From positions 1-22,546 of the IMG/VR virus record IMGVR_UViG_3300046000_000368: a stretch of DNA of 22,546 nucleotides. One strand, 5' to 3'. The notes under the pieces were generated by a model. That model searched no databases and was not told where the DNA came from. It worked only from the letters and a program-made list of their open reading frames with translations. How positions within the stretch are numbered: position 1 is the first letter of the stretch; each line of letters opens with the position of its first letter. Made by a program: the position numbers and the translations under genes. Shown one piece after another: positions 6,588-15,947 of this stretch. Source of the DNA: a virus.

Positions 6588-8540
6588 TTATTGTGCGAGA
6601 AGGCCGCGAATTGCCTGCTGTGATAGATTAGCACCCGGCTGCGCCCCTGTCACGGTTCCGGCCCGGCCAGCGCCTCTAGCAGACGCCGCCGTCAATGCCT
6701 GAACGCGCTGCTGAAGGGCTGCCATTGCGCCTTCATCGCTGATCGCGCGGCGAACAAGGTCCGGGTCTTCCGAAACCAAGATGCGGGCCACGCGGGCGCG
6801 CTCTGCGTCTGTCAGATCGCGGGTGAAACGCGCGGCGATGTTTGACGCCACGTTGACCATTGCGTCTGGGCTAAAGTTCATAACGCCGAGAAGGTCACCC
6901 GCTGAAATGCCCATGCCAATCCGGGCCTGCTCTGCTGTCGTGTCTGACGTAACTGACTGACGGCCAAACAAAACCTTGTTTGCAGTTTCCTGCGCTTCTG
7001 ACGCCGTTTCAACTTTTCTCAGCACATCGTCTACCGCATCGGGCGGCAACACGGCACGCAACATTTTGCCCTCTTTAAGTGTCTCATCAGTGAGGTTCCG
7101 CATGAAACTTTGACGGCTTGGCGAAGTCATTTTGCTTTCAATGAACGACATGAGGCCAGCGCGATATGCCTCAATCTGATCAGGATCAGTGATCTTGGAG
7201 AACGCAAACAGCTTCTCGTTCACGTCCCCAGCCAAAGCAGTTTGACCAGCCTCAAACGCTCTGTTTTGCCCTTCAATTTTAGCCACTTGTGCTCGCACTG
7301 CGCCAAGTTCAGGAGATGCCGCATCGATAGCGCCGCGCAACCACTTTTCAGCCGCAGAAAACGAGTCGCCCGCCCCACCATAGCCAGCGCGATATTCTGC
7401 CGTTGCGGAGTTTTTAATGGCGCGACGTACCCTTTCCGCCTCGTCCATTGTGATCGGGCGAGTGAATGTTACATTGGCAGGCCCGATCCCGCTCGCCGGT
7501 GGCGTTGTTGCGACAAGGCCACGGAACATTTTGTTAACTTCCCCGATCGCCTCTGGCACCACTTCTAAGGCCGAAAGCACTTCGCGCGAGACTTCATCAG
7601 GTGCCTCAATGTTTTTAAATGGCGCATAAGCCGCCCTGCGTGCAGCTGCCACCGCCTCCTCATCACGCCGCTGCGCTTGAAGCGCACTCGGCGCGTTTAC
7701 ATCGGAAAGATACTGACGGATTTCATCCATAGCCTGACCGCGCGTTTGCGCCGGGCGAGGGGTCAATGCTTGCGTGATAATGGTTGAAGCCTCACCACCG
7801 CCAGCGCGGTATGCTCGGACTGCGGCACGGATCGTCTCGTTTTCAGCAAGCAAGCGACCATTCAGAACGTCGTCTGCAATCTCATCTGCCGTCTTGCCGG
7901 TTTGCTTTGCAAGGCGCTGGATTTCGTTTTCAACAACGCTCGATCCGCGATTGCCAACGACACGCCGGGCTGCGTCCGTAAGCGCGTTGACCGCACCACC
8001 TGCGGCTCGCGTCAAACCGCCAGCCACGGTGCCGCCAATCGCGCCAGTGACCGCGCCGCCGGGGACGCGGGATGCACGCTCTGCAAAACCACCCTCGCCA
8101 GTTCCAAAGGCATATGCGCTGCCCTCAAGCGCACCAAGACCAGCAAGGCGGCCCAAAGTGGGGGCCACCGCAGCAGTCGAAGTCCCGCCAGTAAACGGGG
8201 CGGCAGCAACAGCGGCAAGTGCTGGCAATGCAGCTCCACCAGCCTCATATGCTAGAGCCTCAAGCGGGCGCGCCTGCTGGTAAGATTTCAGGTTTCCACG
8301 GATTTCGTTCAGAACGTCCTCATACGAACGATCATTGACGTTGAAGCCAAGCGTTGACGCAACGGATGTAGCCGCAGCGCGGGCTGCCGCCTCAATCTCA
8401 TCAGCGGTCCCGAGCGTCAGACCCTGTGCGGCTGTCCTTGTGCGCTCACGCGGGGCGGCCTCTACTTCGGCCTGTTTCTGCTGGCGGCGTGCGCGTGCAG
8501 CCTCAACGGCTTTGCGCTGGGCTTCAGTCATCTCAACCAT
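6588..8540 (-). CDS. Large internal/DNA-ejection protein
   Basis: The 650-residue product is mostly helical and Ala-rich. It starts MVEMTEAQRKAVEAARARRQ, followed by the GLTLGTADEIEAAARA motif that I associate with large internal virion proteins. Residues ~85-190 hold Ala/Gly-rich stretches (ALPALAAVAAAPFTGGTSTA; GGAVTGAIGGTVAGG) resembling membrane-inserting segments. The remainder is coiled-coil-like. These features suit a protein stored in the capsid and injected to form a trans-envelope channel, comparable in role to T7 gp15/gp16. The start ATG overlaps the preceding stop (TAATG); a longer in-frame start at 8591 would intrude on that gene. The function is inferred from composition and position before the portal. 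Confidence 0.75.
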   Translation of the reverse strand: MVEMTEAQRKAVEAARARRQQKQAEVEAAPRERTRTAAQGLTLGTADEIEAAARAAATSVASTLGFNVNDRSYEDVLNEIRGNLKSYQQARPLEALAYEAGGAALPALAAVAAAPFTGGTSTAAVAPTLGRLAGLGALEGSAYAFGTGEGGFAERASRVPGGAVTGAIGGTVAGGLTRAAGGAVNALTDAARRVVGNRGSSVVENEIQRLAKQTGKTADEIADDVLNGRLLAENETIRAAVRAYRAGGGEASTIITQALTPRPAQTRGQAMDEIRQYLSDVNAPSALQAQRRDEEAVAAARRAAYAPFKNIEAPDEVSREVLSALEVVPEAIGEVNKMFRGLVATTPPASGIGPANVTFTRPITMDEAERVRRAIKNSATAEYRAGYGGAGDSFSAAEKWLRGAIDAASPELGAVRAQVAKIEGQNRAFEAGQTALAGDVNEKLFAFSKITDPDQIEAYRAGLMSFIESKMTSPSRQSFMRNLTDETLKEGKMLRAVLPPDAVDDVLRKVETASEAQETANKVLFGRQSVTSDTTAEQARIGMGISAGDLLGVMNFSPDAMVNVASNIAARFTRDLTDAERARVARILVSEDPDLVRRAISDEGAMAALQQRVQALTAASARGAGRAGTVTGAQPGANLSQQAIRGLLAQ

Positions 8541-9616
8541 TATCGGCCCTCCATGAATGCTCTGCGCTCGTCTTGGGTCATCAAGTCCCAATCCTCTTGG
8601 GCAACCCCAAGTGCAACTGCCGACGGTGGGACGACTGCTGGTACGACAGCTTGCGCTTCTGGAATGACGCCTGAATAAATAAACTCAGGTGGCACGCCTG
8701 CTTGCTTTGCCAATTCCGTATATCTTCCCAGTGTAGTTTGAGCCGCAGAAGATCGCTCAGTATATATCTGAGTGGCCAACTCAGCAATTTGCTGCCGCAC
8801 TTCAGGCGTCAACGAACCTTCGCCAGTGACAGCGTTTCTCAACGCTTGGCCAAGGGCGGGGATACGCGCACCAGCATTCTGCACTGCGGCAACTTCGCCT
8901 TCGCGGGCAACTGAGCCGGGATCAAGGATTTTGGCAAACGCGACAGCAAGAGCGTAGTCACTGGTTGCATTCGGGTTGGAATAGAATGTTGTGATGTTCC
9001 CGTATCCCTGCTTCACAATCTCAAACGGGGCCAATTCAGCGCGCACGTCGTCGCGGATCGAATTGATTGCCGTCAGTTGATCGCCGGTAAGCGTGGGCTG
9101 CGGGCCGCGCAATTTATCCAATTCAAGCTGTGCTTTTTCAAGGTTGATCGCCGCCATTGGGTCAGCAGGTGCCATTGCAATTCTTAGCGCGTCAGCCGCA
9201 GGCAAGCCGCCTTCCATCGCAGCCGCCAGATCATCACGCCCGCGTGACCGCAGCCAAGCGGCTGTGGCATTCTTTTGGGCTGCTGTCTCACGGCTTTCGA
9301 TGCCTTGCTGCAACTGCCCGATCAGCGCCTGATTAGGGTTCAGCGTCATGCCTTCCAGAGCAATGGCAAGACGCGAACGTGCGTCACGACCCTGCGGCCC
9401 AAAGAAGCCACCGAGCAAGCCTTGGCGCTGAGGTGCAGCCTGTGCAGGCATCGGCGCGGCTTGCATGGGGGCTGCCTGTGCAGGCATCGGCGCGGCTTGC
9501 ATGGGGGCTGCCGCTGGCAGGCCAGCAATCCTCATGTCCTGCACGGGAATGACGTTGGGGTTCATGCCGCCCGTACCGATACCCGCGCGCATCAAGTCTT
9601 CGCGTGTGATAGCCAT
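8540..9616 (-). CDS. Internal virion / ejection-type protein with Met-Pro-Ala repeats
   Basis: The 358-residue product has a Pro/Ala/Met-rich N-terminal part with a perfect 12-residue repeat (PMQAAPMPAQAA, residues 38-49 and 50-61). A helical region and LAVAFAKILDPGSVAREGEV follow; DPGSV-R-E is a motif I recognise in podophage internal proteins. The C-terminal part is helical and ends TQDERRAFMEGR. It sits between the GH73 hydrolase and the larger ejection protein, with TAAATG and TAATG junctions. An internal core or ejection role is the best inference; no enzymatic motif is visible. Confidence 0.7.
   Translation of the reverse strand: MAITREDLMRAGIGTGGMNPNVIPVQDMRIAGLPAAAPMQAAPMPAQAAPMQAAPMPAQAAPQRQGLLGGFFGPQGRDARSRLAIALEGMTLNPNQALIGQLQQGIESRETAAQKNATAAWLRSRGRDDLAAAMEGGLPAADALRIAMAPADPMAAINLEKAQLELDKLRGPQPTLTGDQLTAINSIRDDVRAELAPFEIVKQGYGNITTFYSNPNATSDYALAVAFAKILDPGSVAREGEVAAVQNAGARIPALGQALRNAVTGEGSLTPEVRQQIAELATQIYTERSSAAQTTLGRYTELAKQAGVPPEFIYSGVIPEAQAVVPAVVPPSAVALGVAQEDWDLMTQDERRAFMEGR
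9438..9509 (-). repeat. Perfect 36-bp tandem repeat in internal virion gene
   Basis: Two identical 36-base units stand head to tail (9438-9473 and 9474-9509). They encode the two PMQAAPMPAQAA-type segments and preserve the frame. The absence of differences between the copies suggests a recent duplication or active correction. Confidence 0.9.
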
Positions 9617-10327
9617 TTAGCCCCCCAAAAGCCCGAAGAAACCACCACGCTGCTTGGCCAGTGCAGCCAAACGCGGGTCTTCTTTCTGCGTCAGAATATT
9701 AAACAGGTTTGCGATGGGCGATGCCTCCGCGTCCTGCGCGATGCCACGGGATGCAGCCAAGCGAGAAAGCAGGCCCATGCCCTCAAACGGATCGTCCATC
9801 TTGGCAGGCCGAAACGGCACGTCATACGCTGAACCGCCCGCGTTGCCCGTCGCGCTGGCCGAGATGATCGGTGCCGCGTTCGGCCCCGGCATTGGTGCCG
9901 CGTTCGGGTCGAACTTTCCGGCGATATTAGCTAATTTAGCCCCGTACTGCGGATCGGTCGCATAGCCAGACTTCGCCATCTCGGCGATCTGGTCCTCAAT
10001 GCCAACAGCCGACAGCACGCCGCCGTAGCGGGGGTTGCTCAGAAGAAAGTCAGCGTAATCTTGAAAAGACTGCTCGGGGCTTTCATAGCCGCGAAAAGAC
10101 GCAGGCTGGCTGACCATGCGGCCATCTTCAAACTCAGAAGTTTGCAAAGTCTGCCCGCCCGAGCGGCCATGCGACTTGATGCCGAAATAGTTCATGCCGG
10201 GCGCGCTTCTGCCATACCCGGTCTCAAGCGCGGCCTGAGCCAAGACCAAGCGAGGGTCAAGGCCAGTGCGCTCAGAAACCTCCTGAGCGTAGGGAAGGAA
10301 GCGACCGTAGAACTCTTCTGGCGTCAT
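9617..10327 (-). CDS. GH73 glucosaminidase-type virion peptidoglycan hydrolase
   Basis: Residues 4-140 match the FlgJ-like glucosaminidase (GH73) layout: RTGLDPRLVLAQAALETGYG holds the likely catalytic Glu35, MNYFGIKSHG is the conserved family motif, and later come SFRGYESPEQSFQDYADFLL and GYATDPQYGAKLANIAGKF. The enzyme would cleave glycan strands to open a hole in the cell wall for DNA entry. The C-terminal 95 residues are Pro/Ala/Gly-rich and end GGFFGLLGG, probably a virion anchor. No signal peptide is visible, and the gene lies among internal virion genes rather than lysis genes, so entry rather than release is the likely task. It is joined to both neighbours by TAATG and TAAATG junctions. 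Confidence 0.87.
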   Translation of the reverse strand: MTPEEFYGRFLPYAQEVSERTGLDPRLVLAQAALETGYGRSAPGMNYFGIKSHGRSGGQTLQTSEFEDGRMVSQPASFRGYESPEQSFQDYADFLLSNPRYGGVLSAVGIEDQIAEMAKSGYATDPQYGAKLANIAGKFDPNAAPMPGPNAAPIISASATGNAGGSAYDVPFRPAKMDDPFEGMGLLSRLAASRGIAQDAEASPIANLFNILTQKEDPRLAALAKQRGGFFGLLGG

Positions 10328-11349
10328 TACAGCGCCCCCAGACCCAGCGACAGATAGTTAAACAGGCCCGGACGCTGCGTCGTCGTCTGCGTTTGCTGGC
10401 CCATATTCGCGCCGCCGAGGGCAGCCAATGTAGCGTTAAGCGACTGACCGGGCGCGCCCGTGAAGCCGCCGTACTGGCTGCGTCCAGCGTCAATCAAAGC
10501 CTGATTGATGGCCTGCTGCATCGCGCCTTGCTGCATCTGCTGTTGCGTGATGCTCTGGCCCATGTTGAAGCCGGTCTGCGACAGATTGCCAAGCTGGCCA
10601 GCGCCGGACAGGCGCAGGTTCGCGGCCTGCAATGCGGCCTGCTGGTTTGCCTGCGCGGCTTGTGCCGCAGCCTGCTGGTTGGCTTGTTGGGCCTGCAAGC
10701 GCGTGCCTTGAGCAAACTGCTCCTGAGACGCGCGGGCACCTTGGTTTGCCAGAGCAGCCTGAAGCTGATTTGCGACATCCTGCTGAGACGCGCCGAGTGC
10801 GGTTTGGAAGCCCTGCTGGCGGAGTTGAGCCGCAAGCTGGCCACCCTGATTGGCGAAGGCTTCATTCGTGAGAGCCTGAGCCACGCCCTGACGAGAGCCG
10901 CCGAAGGCCCCCGCTGCGGTTGCCTGCGCGCCCATTTGCGCGGTCTGCATCATGCGCTGGCGTTCAAGATCAGCCATCGACAGATCAATGACCTGCTGCT
11001 CATACGGATTGAAATATTGCTGGATGCCGCCGAAAGCAGTTTGCGCCGCAACCGTGTCCGGCGTGTATCCGAAGGTTGTTCCAGCACGCTCTGCACCGAC
11101 CCGCTGCGGCTGGAATGCCGCCGCCGCGTTGGCAGCGTTGATCGCGCCTGTGTAAGCGCCAGCCGACTGTTGGAACACGTTCGGCTGCGTCGGCGCTGCG
11201 GGCTGCGGCATGACAGTTGCTTGCATCGGAGCCGGGCGAACAGGCGTGCTGTTAAACGGCGTAGGAGCCGGGCGAACCACTGCCGCGGGAACAGTGGCTG
11301 GCGCAGCAGACGGCGTTGCAACACGTCTTGGGTTTGATCCGCCTGCCAT
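10327..11349 (-). CDS. Gln/Ala-rich internal or ejection protein
   Basis: The 340-residue product has a Pro/Ala-rich start, then YFNPYEQQVIDLSMADLERQ and GAFGGSRQGVAQALTNEAFA, a signature I associate with internal or ejected podophage proteins. Residues ~165-270 are a Gln/Ala/Asn-rich helical region (QANQQAAAQAAQANQQAA). The C-terminus is Gly-rich and ends YLSLGLGAL. It lies between a Gly-rich protein and the GH73 hydrolase, in the gene position where T7-like phages encode internal virion proteins. It would probably be packaged and injected with the DNA. The assignment rests on pattern and context; no enzymatic motif is seen. Confidence 0.7.
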   Translation of the reverse strand: MAGGSNPRRVATPSAAPATVPAAVVRPAPTPFNSTPVRPAPMQATVMPQPAAPTQPNVFQQSAGAYTGAINAANAAAAFQPQRVGAERAGTTFGYTPDTVAAQTAFGGIQQYFNPYEQQVIDLSMADLERQRMMQTAQMGAQATAAGAFGGSRQGVAQALTNEAFANQGGQLAAQLRQQGFQTALGASQQDVANQLQAALANQGARASQEQFAQGTRLQAQQANQQAAAQAAQANQQAALQAANLRLSGAGQLGNLSQTGFNMGQSITQQQMQQGAMQQAINQALIDAGRSQYGGFTGAPGQSLNATLAALGGANMGQQTQTTTQRPGLFNYLSLGLGAL

Positions 11350-12039
11350 TTATTTCTTCCTTCCCTTATTGTCACGCGGGCCGCGCGGGCTGATGCCAGC
11401 CGCGTTTGCGATGCCGGACACACGCCCGCCACCCTCAAAAGTCTTTCCGGGTTTTCCCGGACCGCCGCCGTCAAACATGTCGCGCAGGCCCGTATATCCG
11501 CCCATGCCGCCAGACGAACCAGTACCAGCGCCAGAGGACATGCCGCCCATTCCGTCACGGTCACGCCCGCCACCCTGCGTCGGGTATGTCAGCGGTGCAG
11601 CCGCCATCGGGGCCATAGGCTGAACAGACGGGCCAAAGCTAAGAGGAGCAGCGCCGGTGATCGGGTCAACGAACATGCCGGTGATGGCGTTGTATTGGCC
11701 CGGTCGGCGGGTCTCAAGCTCGCGCAGAGCCTCGTCGTAAAGACCGCCTGACGAGTAACCTTGCACGCCGCCAGCGAATGTCTGCGGCGCTGGCATGCCT
11801 TCGGTGCCCATTGATAGCCCTCCACCACCAAGGCCGAAAGCCCCGGCTGCGCTGGACAGACCCTGATTTGATGCGATCTGGAGCGGCGTCATGGCAGCAA
11901 CGTCAGGCCCGTAATACGGGGTGTAGCCGATGTTGGCGACACCTTGGCCGCGCGCCAAATTCTCTTTGGCCGCCGCTTCCAGCCATTCGGGGATTTTGAC
12001 CTCAGTGGTCTCTCTGCCACCCTTACCGCCGCCGCTCAT
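11350..12039 (-). CDS. Gly-rich minor virion protein
   Basis: The 229-residue product starts MSGGGKGGRETTEVKIPEWL, has a short helical part (EAAAKENLARGQGVANIGYT) and PDVAAMTPLQIASNQGLSSA, then a disordered Gly/Met/Pro-rich C-terminal half ending RGPRDNKGRKK. This pattern recurs in a small structural protein encoded just before the Gln/Ala-rich internal protein in related phages. The ATG overlaps the upstream stop (ATGA), and the stop is directly followed by the next ATG (TAAATG). A role with the internal proteins is inferred; no catalytic features are visible. Confidence 0.65.
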   Translation of the reverse strand: MSGGGKGGRETTEVKIPEWLEAAAKENLARGQGVANIGYTPYYGPDVAAMTPLQIASNQGLSSAAGAFGLGGGGLSMGTEGMPAPQTFAGGVQGYSSGGLYDEALRELETRRPGQYNAITGMFVDPITGAAPLSFGPSVQPMAPMAAAPLTYPTQGGGRDRDGMGGMSSGAGTGSSGGMGGYTGLRDMFDGGGPGKPGKTFEGGGRVSGIANAAGISPRGPRDNKGRKK

Positions 12040-12395
12040 TCAAAGTCCCTTTCCAACACTGTCATCACTGGCTTGTATCCGTGCTTCGCAAGAACTCGCT
12101 CCCAGCCACGTCGCCCAGCGATTGTCATTGATGTGCAGCCCTGTGTCTTTCCCCAAGCCACGGCGGAATCAATCATGTTGACGATTGTTTCCATTTCACC
12201 ACCGGCTAAAAAAACGTGCAGGACACTTTTCTTAGGATATAACACAATCTCAGTGACAGCGCACCCCTTTTCAGCAGGCCACAACTGCATGCGCCCGCTC
12301 AGGATGCCGTCAGCCACATCTTGGAAATCATGCGACCCGCCGCTGTATTCCAGCGCGTCTTCGATCCATTTCCGGCAATGCTCCAAGAGCGTCAT
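12036..12395 (-). CDS. Small GNAT-like (acetyltransferase-fold) phage protein
   Basis: The 119-residue product starts MTLLEHCRKWIEDALEYSGG and ends with a GNAT-like pattern: MIDSAVAWGKTQGCTSMTIA, then RRGWERVLAKHGYKPVMTVL. The W--GC--M-I-GR-GW--VL--HGY run resembles the C-terminal half of the acetyltransferase fold, but the classic acetyl-CoA loop (Q/R-x-x-G-x-G/A) is not visible, so enzyme activity is doubtful. T7-like phages encode a GNAT-like internal virion protein, gp13, at a comparable position after the tail tube genes; similarity here is only in outline. ATGA junctions at both ends point to a tightly coupled virion operon. Confidence 0.6.
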   Translation of the reverse strand: MTLLEHCRKWIEDALEYSGGSHDFQDVADGILSGRMQLWPAEKGCAVTEIVLYPKKSVLHVFLAGGEMETIVNMIDSAVAWGKTQGCTSMTIAGRRGWERVLAKHGYKPVMTVLERDFE

Positions 12396-13051
12396 GCCTG
12401 CACCCGACTGATGACCAGCGTCACCGACGGCGATGATGGCGCGTAGGCGGTCGCGGCGTGCGCCTTCAATATGCCGCTAGTGCTATCCGTGGCCCACATC
12501 ACATTCAGCACGTCATTGGCGTTGACGCTGAAAATCGCTGTCCGCGAAACCACGATGGTCGCGCCGTTGTTGTGCAAGCTGGCAACAATTGTGCTTCCCG
12601 TCACATTCGTGCCGTTCAGCCTCGGCCAAAAGCGGAACTCCACTGTGCTGGACGTGGAACTCGCAATCTGCGCCGTGAAGGCCAGCTTGTACAAGCCGCC
12701 CTCAACAAAGGTAATCTCGGTCAGGGGCGATCCAGTAAGCGTGATGCCCTCGGTAATGATGTCATCCAAGGCAATCTTATAAGCCGTGTCAGCAGCCGCC
12801 GCCGTGATGTCAGCATCTTGGCCCAATACCGCATAGCCGTCTGCCAGCACGACCTGCCGCCACTCGCCGCCTTTACTGACGACAGGATAACCGCCAGACG
12901 CATCCCACAAGATTACGCCGTTTTCAGCCGCCGAAGCATTGGCAGGCTTAAACTGCAAACGAGACGCCACGCGCTGAAGGTAGGACACGATGTTCTGCGC
13001 CCAAACCTGAATGTTTGCCGTAACAGGCGGTGGCGTGAAGCCGTAACTCAT
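12392..13051 (-). CDS. Structural protein with C1q/TNF-like C-terminal domain
   Basis: The 219-residue product begins MSYGFTPPPVTANIQVWAQN and has a short helix with YLQRVASRLQFKPA. Residues ~115-219 form a beta-rich domain (EGGLYKLAFTAQIASSTSST, FRFWPRLNGTNVTGSTIV, AIFSVNANDVLNVMWATDST) that reads like a C1q/TNF jelly roll, a module used in phage fibres and trimeric virion tips. It would probably be an external tail or fibre-like protein. It lies between the nozzle-like and GNAT-like genes, both joined by ATGA overlaps. The family assignment is by pattern only. Confidence 0.65.
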   Translation of the reverse strand: MSYGFTPPPVTANIQVWAQNIVSYLQRVASRLQFKPANASAAENGVILWDASGGYPVVSKGGEWRQVVLADGYAVLGQDADITAAAADTAYKIALDDIITEGITLTGSPLTEITFVEGGLYKLAFTAQIASSTSSTVEFRFWPRLNGTNVTGSTIVASLHNNGATIVVSRTAIFSVNANDVLNVMWATDSTSGILKAHAATAYAPSSPSVTLVISRVQA

Positions 13052-14523
13052 CGACGGCCACCCGGAACAGCGTCAAGCCGCATCACGCCGACTCGCCAGT
13101 CTGCCGTCCTCGCGCCATCGACGCGCACTTGCACTTGACGCCCTGTAAACCGCACGCTGGTCGGGTTGGCCATTGAAAATGGTCCATACTCACGCAGCGT
13201 ATCATTCGGGTGGAAGCGCGTCTTGAATGTAGCCGTCACGTCGCCCTGCGTCTTCTCGTCCGGGATAAGCATGGTCGCAGCCATCACATTGTCTCCAGCC
13301 CCCAAGCTGATCGGCCCGCTCTCGGCAAACACATCCGCGCCTTCGTGCGAAAAACCATACTCATGATCATACGATACACCCGATGCGTCAATCCAGATCG
13401 GGTTGCGGAACAATCCAGCGTCAACGCCAGCCGTCCGAGAGATTGCGCCGACAGACCAATGGCTTTCCGAATGGTTAAAAACGACATATCTGTCGTTTTC
13501 ATTTGATGCGGCAGAAGGATAGAACCACCAGATTTCGTTAAATGCTTGGTTCGTAACGGCATAAACCTTTGAAATTTGACCCAAGTTTATGCTGCTGAAA
13601 ACATAATCTGCCACCTCGCACGGCAAGTCCTGAACAGCGCCACCAGCGTAAGCGTGAAAACCACGTTTTCCCATCCAAAACACGCCCTCATCGACAGACG
13701 CAACGCATTTGCGAGAAATAGCACCACAAGCAGATCCTACACGCTCAAAGCCGTAAACAAACGGTGGCCCCTGATAGGTCGCGGCGTGCGCGTCTTGGCT
13801 TGTCAAGATTAAGGTTTGTCCGCGCGTGCGGACGCCAAGCATGATCTGACCACTGGTCTGCAACTCAATGTCGCCAGCCTCATTAGTCGCCAGCGGGGCC
13901 CAAGTCGTGTTATCTTCCCGGTCAGACCATTGGACCTTGCGAGGGTTTCCGCCAGCACCAAGCGCAAACATGAAACGCTCAGCAGTTACAACAAGAGCAA
14001 GGTTGTCGATGGGCGCATTAGAAATGGCCACCGCGTTGTTTGCTGTGTCCAAGTCCCACTCAAGCAGGCGGCCATCCGCAACGGAACAGGCAACGAGCCG
14101 TTCGCCCCAGTTGTCCAGTGACCACGTTGTTGCCTCACTGTAAGACCCAGTGTCAGGGCGAGGCGTTCCGTAGCTGTATTCACCGTATAAGCTTGATCCG
14201 TAGCCGATGTTAAGCGTTGCGTTTATGCTGCCGGACGCCAGATCGTTTGGAGTAATATCGGTAATGGTCCCAGCAGCGTTGACAGACTTTAGAGCATTGT
14301 GGAAACCCACAGCATAACGACGACCGTTCAGCAAGTCACTCCAAGCCAAAGCACCGCGAGGCGCGGTCGAGCCTACCGTGTCCCGCGTGCGCCACCCGCC
14401 GACCGGGCGCATGGTCCCGTCAACCCAGCGAACCAAGTTGGCGTCATACCAACGGTTGCTGGCCTGAAATTCGGTGCCGTTGCGATAAACACCCGGCGGC
14501 AGTTGAAGCGGGACAAGCGGCAT
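13048..14523 (-). CDS. Tail nozzle/tubular-type structural protein
   Basis: The 491-residue product starts MPLVPLQLPPGVYRNGTEFQ and is beta-rich throughout, with repeated Trp/Gly/Asp motifs such as WSLDNWGERLVACSVADGRL, SDREDNTTWAPL and VFNHSESHWSVGAISR, giving a propeller-like impression. Proteins with the PGVYRNGTEFQ start recur in podophages beside internal virion genes and are thought to be tail structural proteins, comparable to T7 gp12 nozzle or P22 gp10. The ATG is preceded by GAGG, and a candidate promoter lies 39 bases upstream, so this gene probably opens a transcription unit. Which of the known tail proteins it matches cannot be settled by eye. Confidence 0.7.
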   Translation of the reverse strand: MPLVPLQLPPGVYRNGTEFQASNRWYDANLVRWVDGTMRPVGGWRTRDTVGSTAPRGALAWSDLLNGRRYAVGFHNALKSVNAAGTITDITPNDLASGSINATLNIGYGSSLYGEYSYGTPRPDTGSYSEATTWSLDNWGERLVACSVADGRLLEWDLDTANNAVAISNAPIDNLALVVTAERFMFALGAGGNPRKVQWSDREDNTTWAPLATNEAGDIELQTSGQIMLGVRTRGQTLILTSQDAHAATYQGPPFVYGFERVGSACGAISRKCVASVDEGVFWMGKRGFHAYAGGAVQDLPCEVADYVFSSINLGQISKVYAVTNQAFNEIWWFYPSAASNENDRYVVFNHSESHWSVGAISRTAGVDAGLFRNPIWIDASGVSYDHEYGFSHEGADVFAESGPISLGAGDNVMAATMLIPDEKTQGDVTATFKTRFHPNDTLREYGPFSMANPTSVRFTGRQVQVRVDGARTADWRVGVMRLDAVPGGRR

Positions 14524-14561
14524 TTCGACCTCACATGAGACTGCGCGCAGCGCGTGGATGG

Positions 14562-14590
14562 ATCATACGCCTATTGCACTGTCCGAGCAA
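14562..14590 (-). promoter_or_regulatory. Candidate sigma70-type promoter for virion operon
   Basis: On the minus strand TTGCTC and TATGAT are separated by exactly 17 bases in the largest gene-free gap of the window (93 bases). The -10 box matches consensus at five of six positions, the -35 box at three of six. A 10-base palindrome CTGCGCGCAG (14541-14550) and a GAGG ribosome site lie between it and the nozzle-like gene. Confidence 0.45.
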
Positions 14591-14616
14591 TAATTCAGGC
14601 CAAATGGGACACATAA

Positions 14617-15021
14617 CTAAGCCTCGACCCAAGACAAGGACGCCTCATCCCAGTGGTGGTTTTTCCCATCGTTTGGTCGCGAGACAGGCGGCTTGAAACC
14701 GCACGATTTTTCGTCAAACAGCCAAGACGCAAATCCTGTTTCTTGCCAAGTCATCTTGACAAAAGCTTGCTTGGCAAGCCTCTCCTCATCAGTCATTTGA
14801 TGGACGTGGTGAACGTCCGTATAAAAATCACCATCGGCCTCATATGTCGCGCCAATGTAAACCTCATATGGGCCAACAGTTGGAGGGGCTGTTCGTATAA
14901 ACCTAGCGAAGTCTGGCGGCAGCTTTTGGGTGTCAATGTGCGGAAAAGCTGCACGAAAATTGTCACCCAATATAGGATGCTCAAACGGCTTTCCGTCCTT
15001 GATGCGAATGTAAAGCTCCAC
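14617..15021 (-). CDS. Hypothetical tail-fibre-associated protein
   Basis: The 134-residue product starts MELYIRIKDGKPFEHPILGD, then NFRAAFPHIDTQKLPPDFAR, and contains MTDEERLAKQAFVKMTWQET, ending HHWDEASLSWVEA. Proteins with the KDGKPFEHPILGDNF--AFP start are common beside fibre genes in aquatic phages, and I recall them as hypothetical or tail fibre assembly-like. It starts with GTG directly after the TAA of the glycine-rich adhesin, so the two are probably coupled. A chaperone for the adhesin is a reasonable guess from position, but no domain proves it. Confidence 0.7.
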   Translation of the reverse strand: MELYIRIKDGKPFEHPILGDNFRAAFPHIDTQKLPPDFARFIRTAPPTVGPYEVYIGATYEADGDFYTDVHHVHQMTDEERLAKQAFVKMTWQETGFASWLFDEKSCGFKPPVSRPNDGKNHHWDEASLSWVEA

Positions 15022-15933
<912 letters not shown>

Positions 15934-15947
15934 ATGCCGCCTTTATG

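Noticed and set aside
4468-6702. Long plus-strand open frames opposite the portal gene (355 and 383 residues)
   Set aside because: They are mirror frames of a well-recognised portal gene in GC-rich DNA, have no family resemblance, and their His/Val/Leu-rich composition is typical of antisense readings.
10393-11337. Plus-strand 314-residue Leu/Arg/Cys-rich frame
   Set aside because: It is antisense to the Gln/Ala-rich internal protein; Gln and Ala codons read backward give Leu, Cys and Arg, which explains its composition.
14541-14550. Palindrome CTGCGCGCAG as a terminator
   Set aside because: It has no loop or following T run and lies downstream of a likely promoter, so it does not fit an intrinsic terminator.
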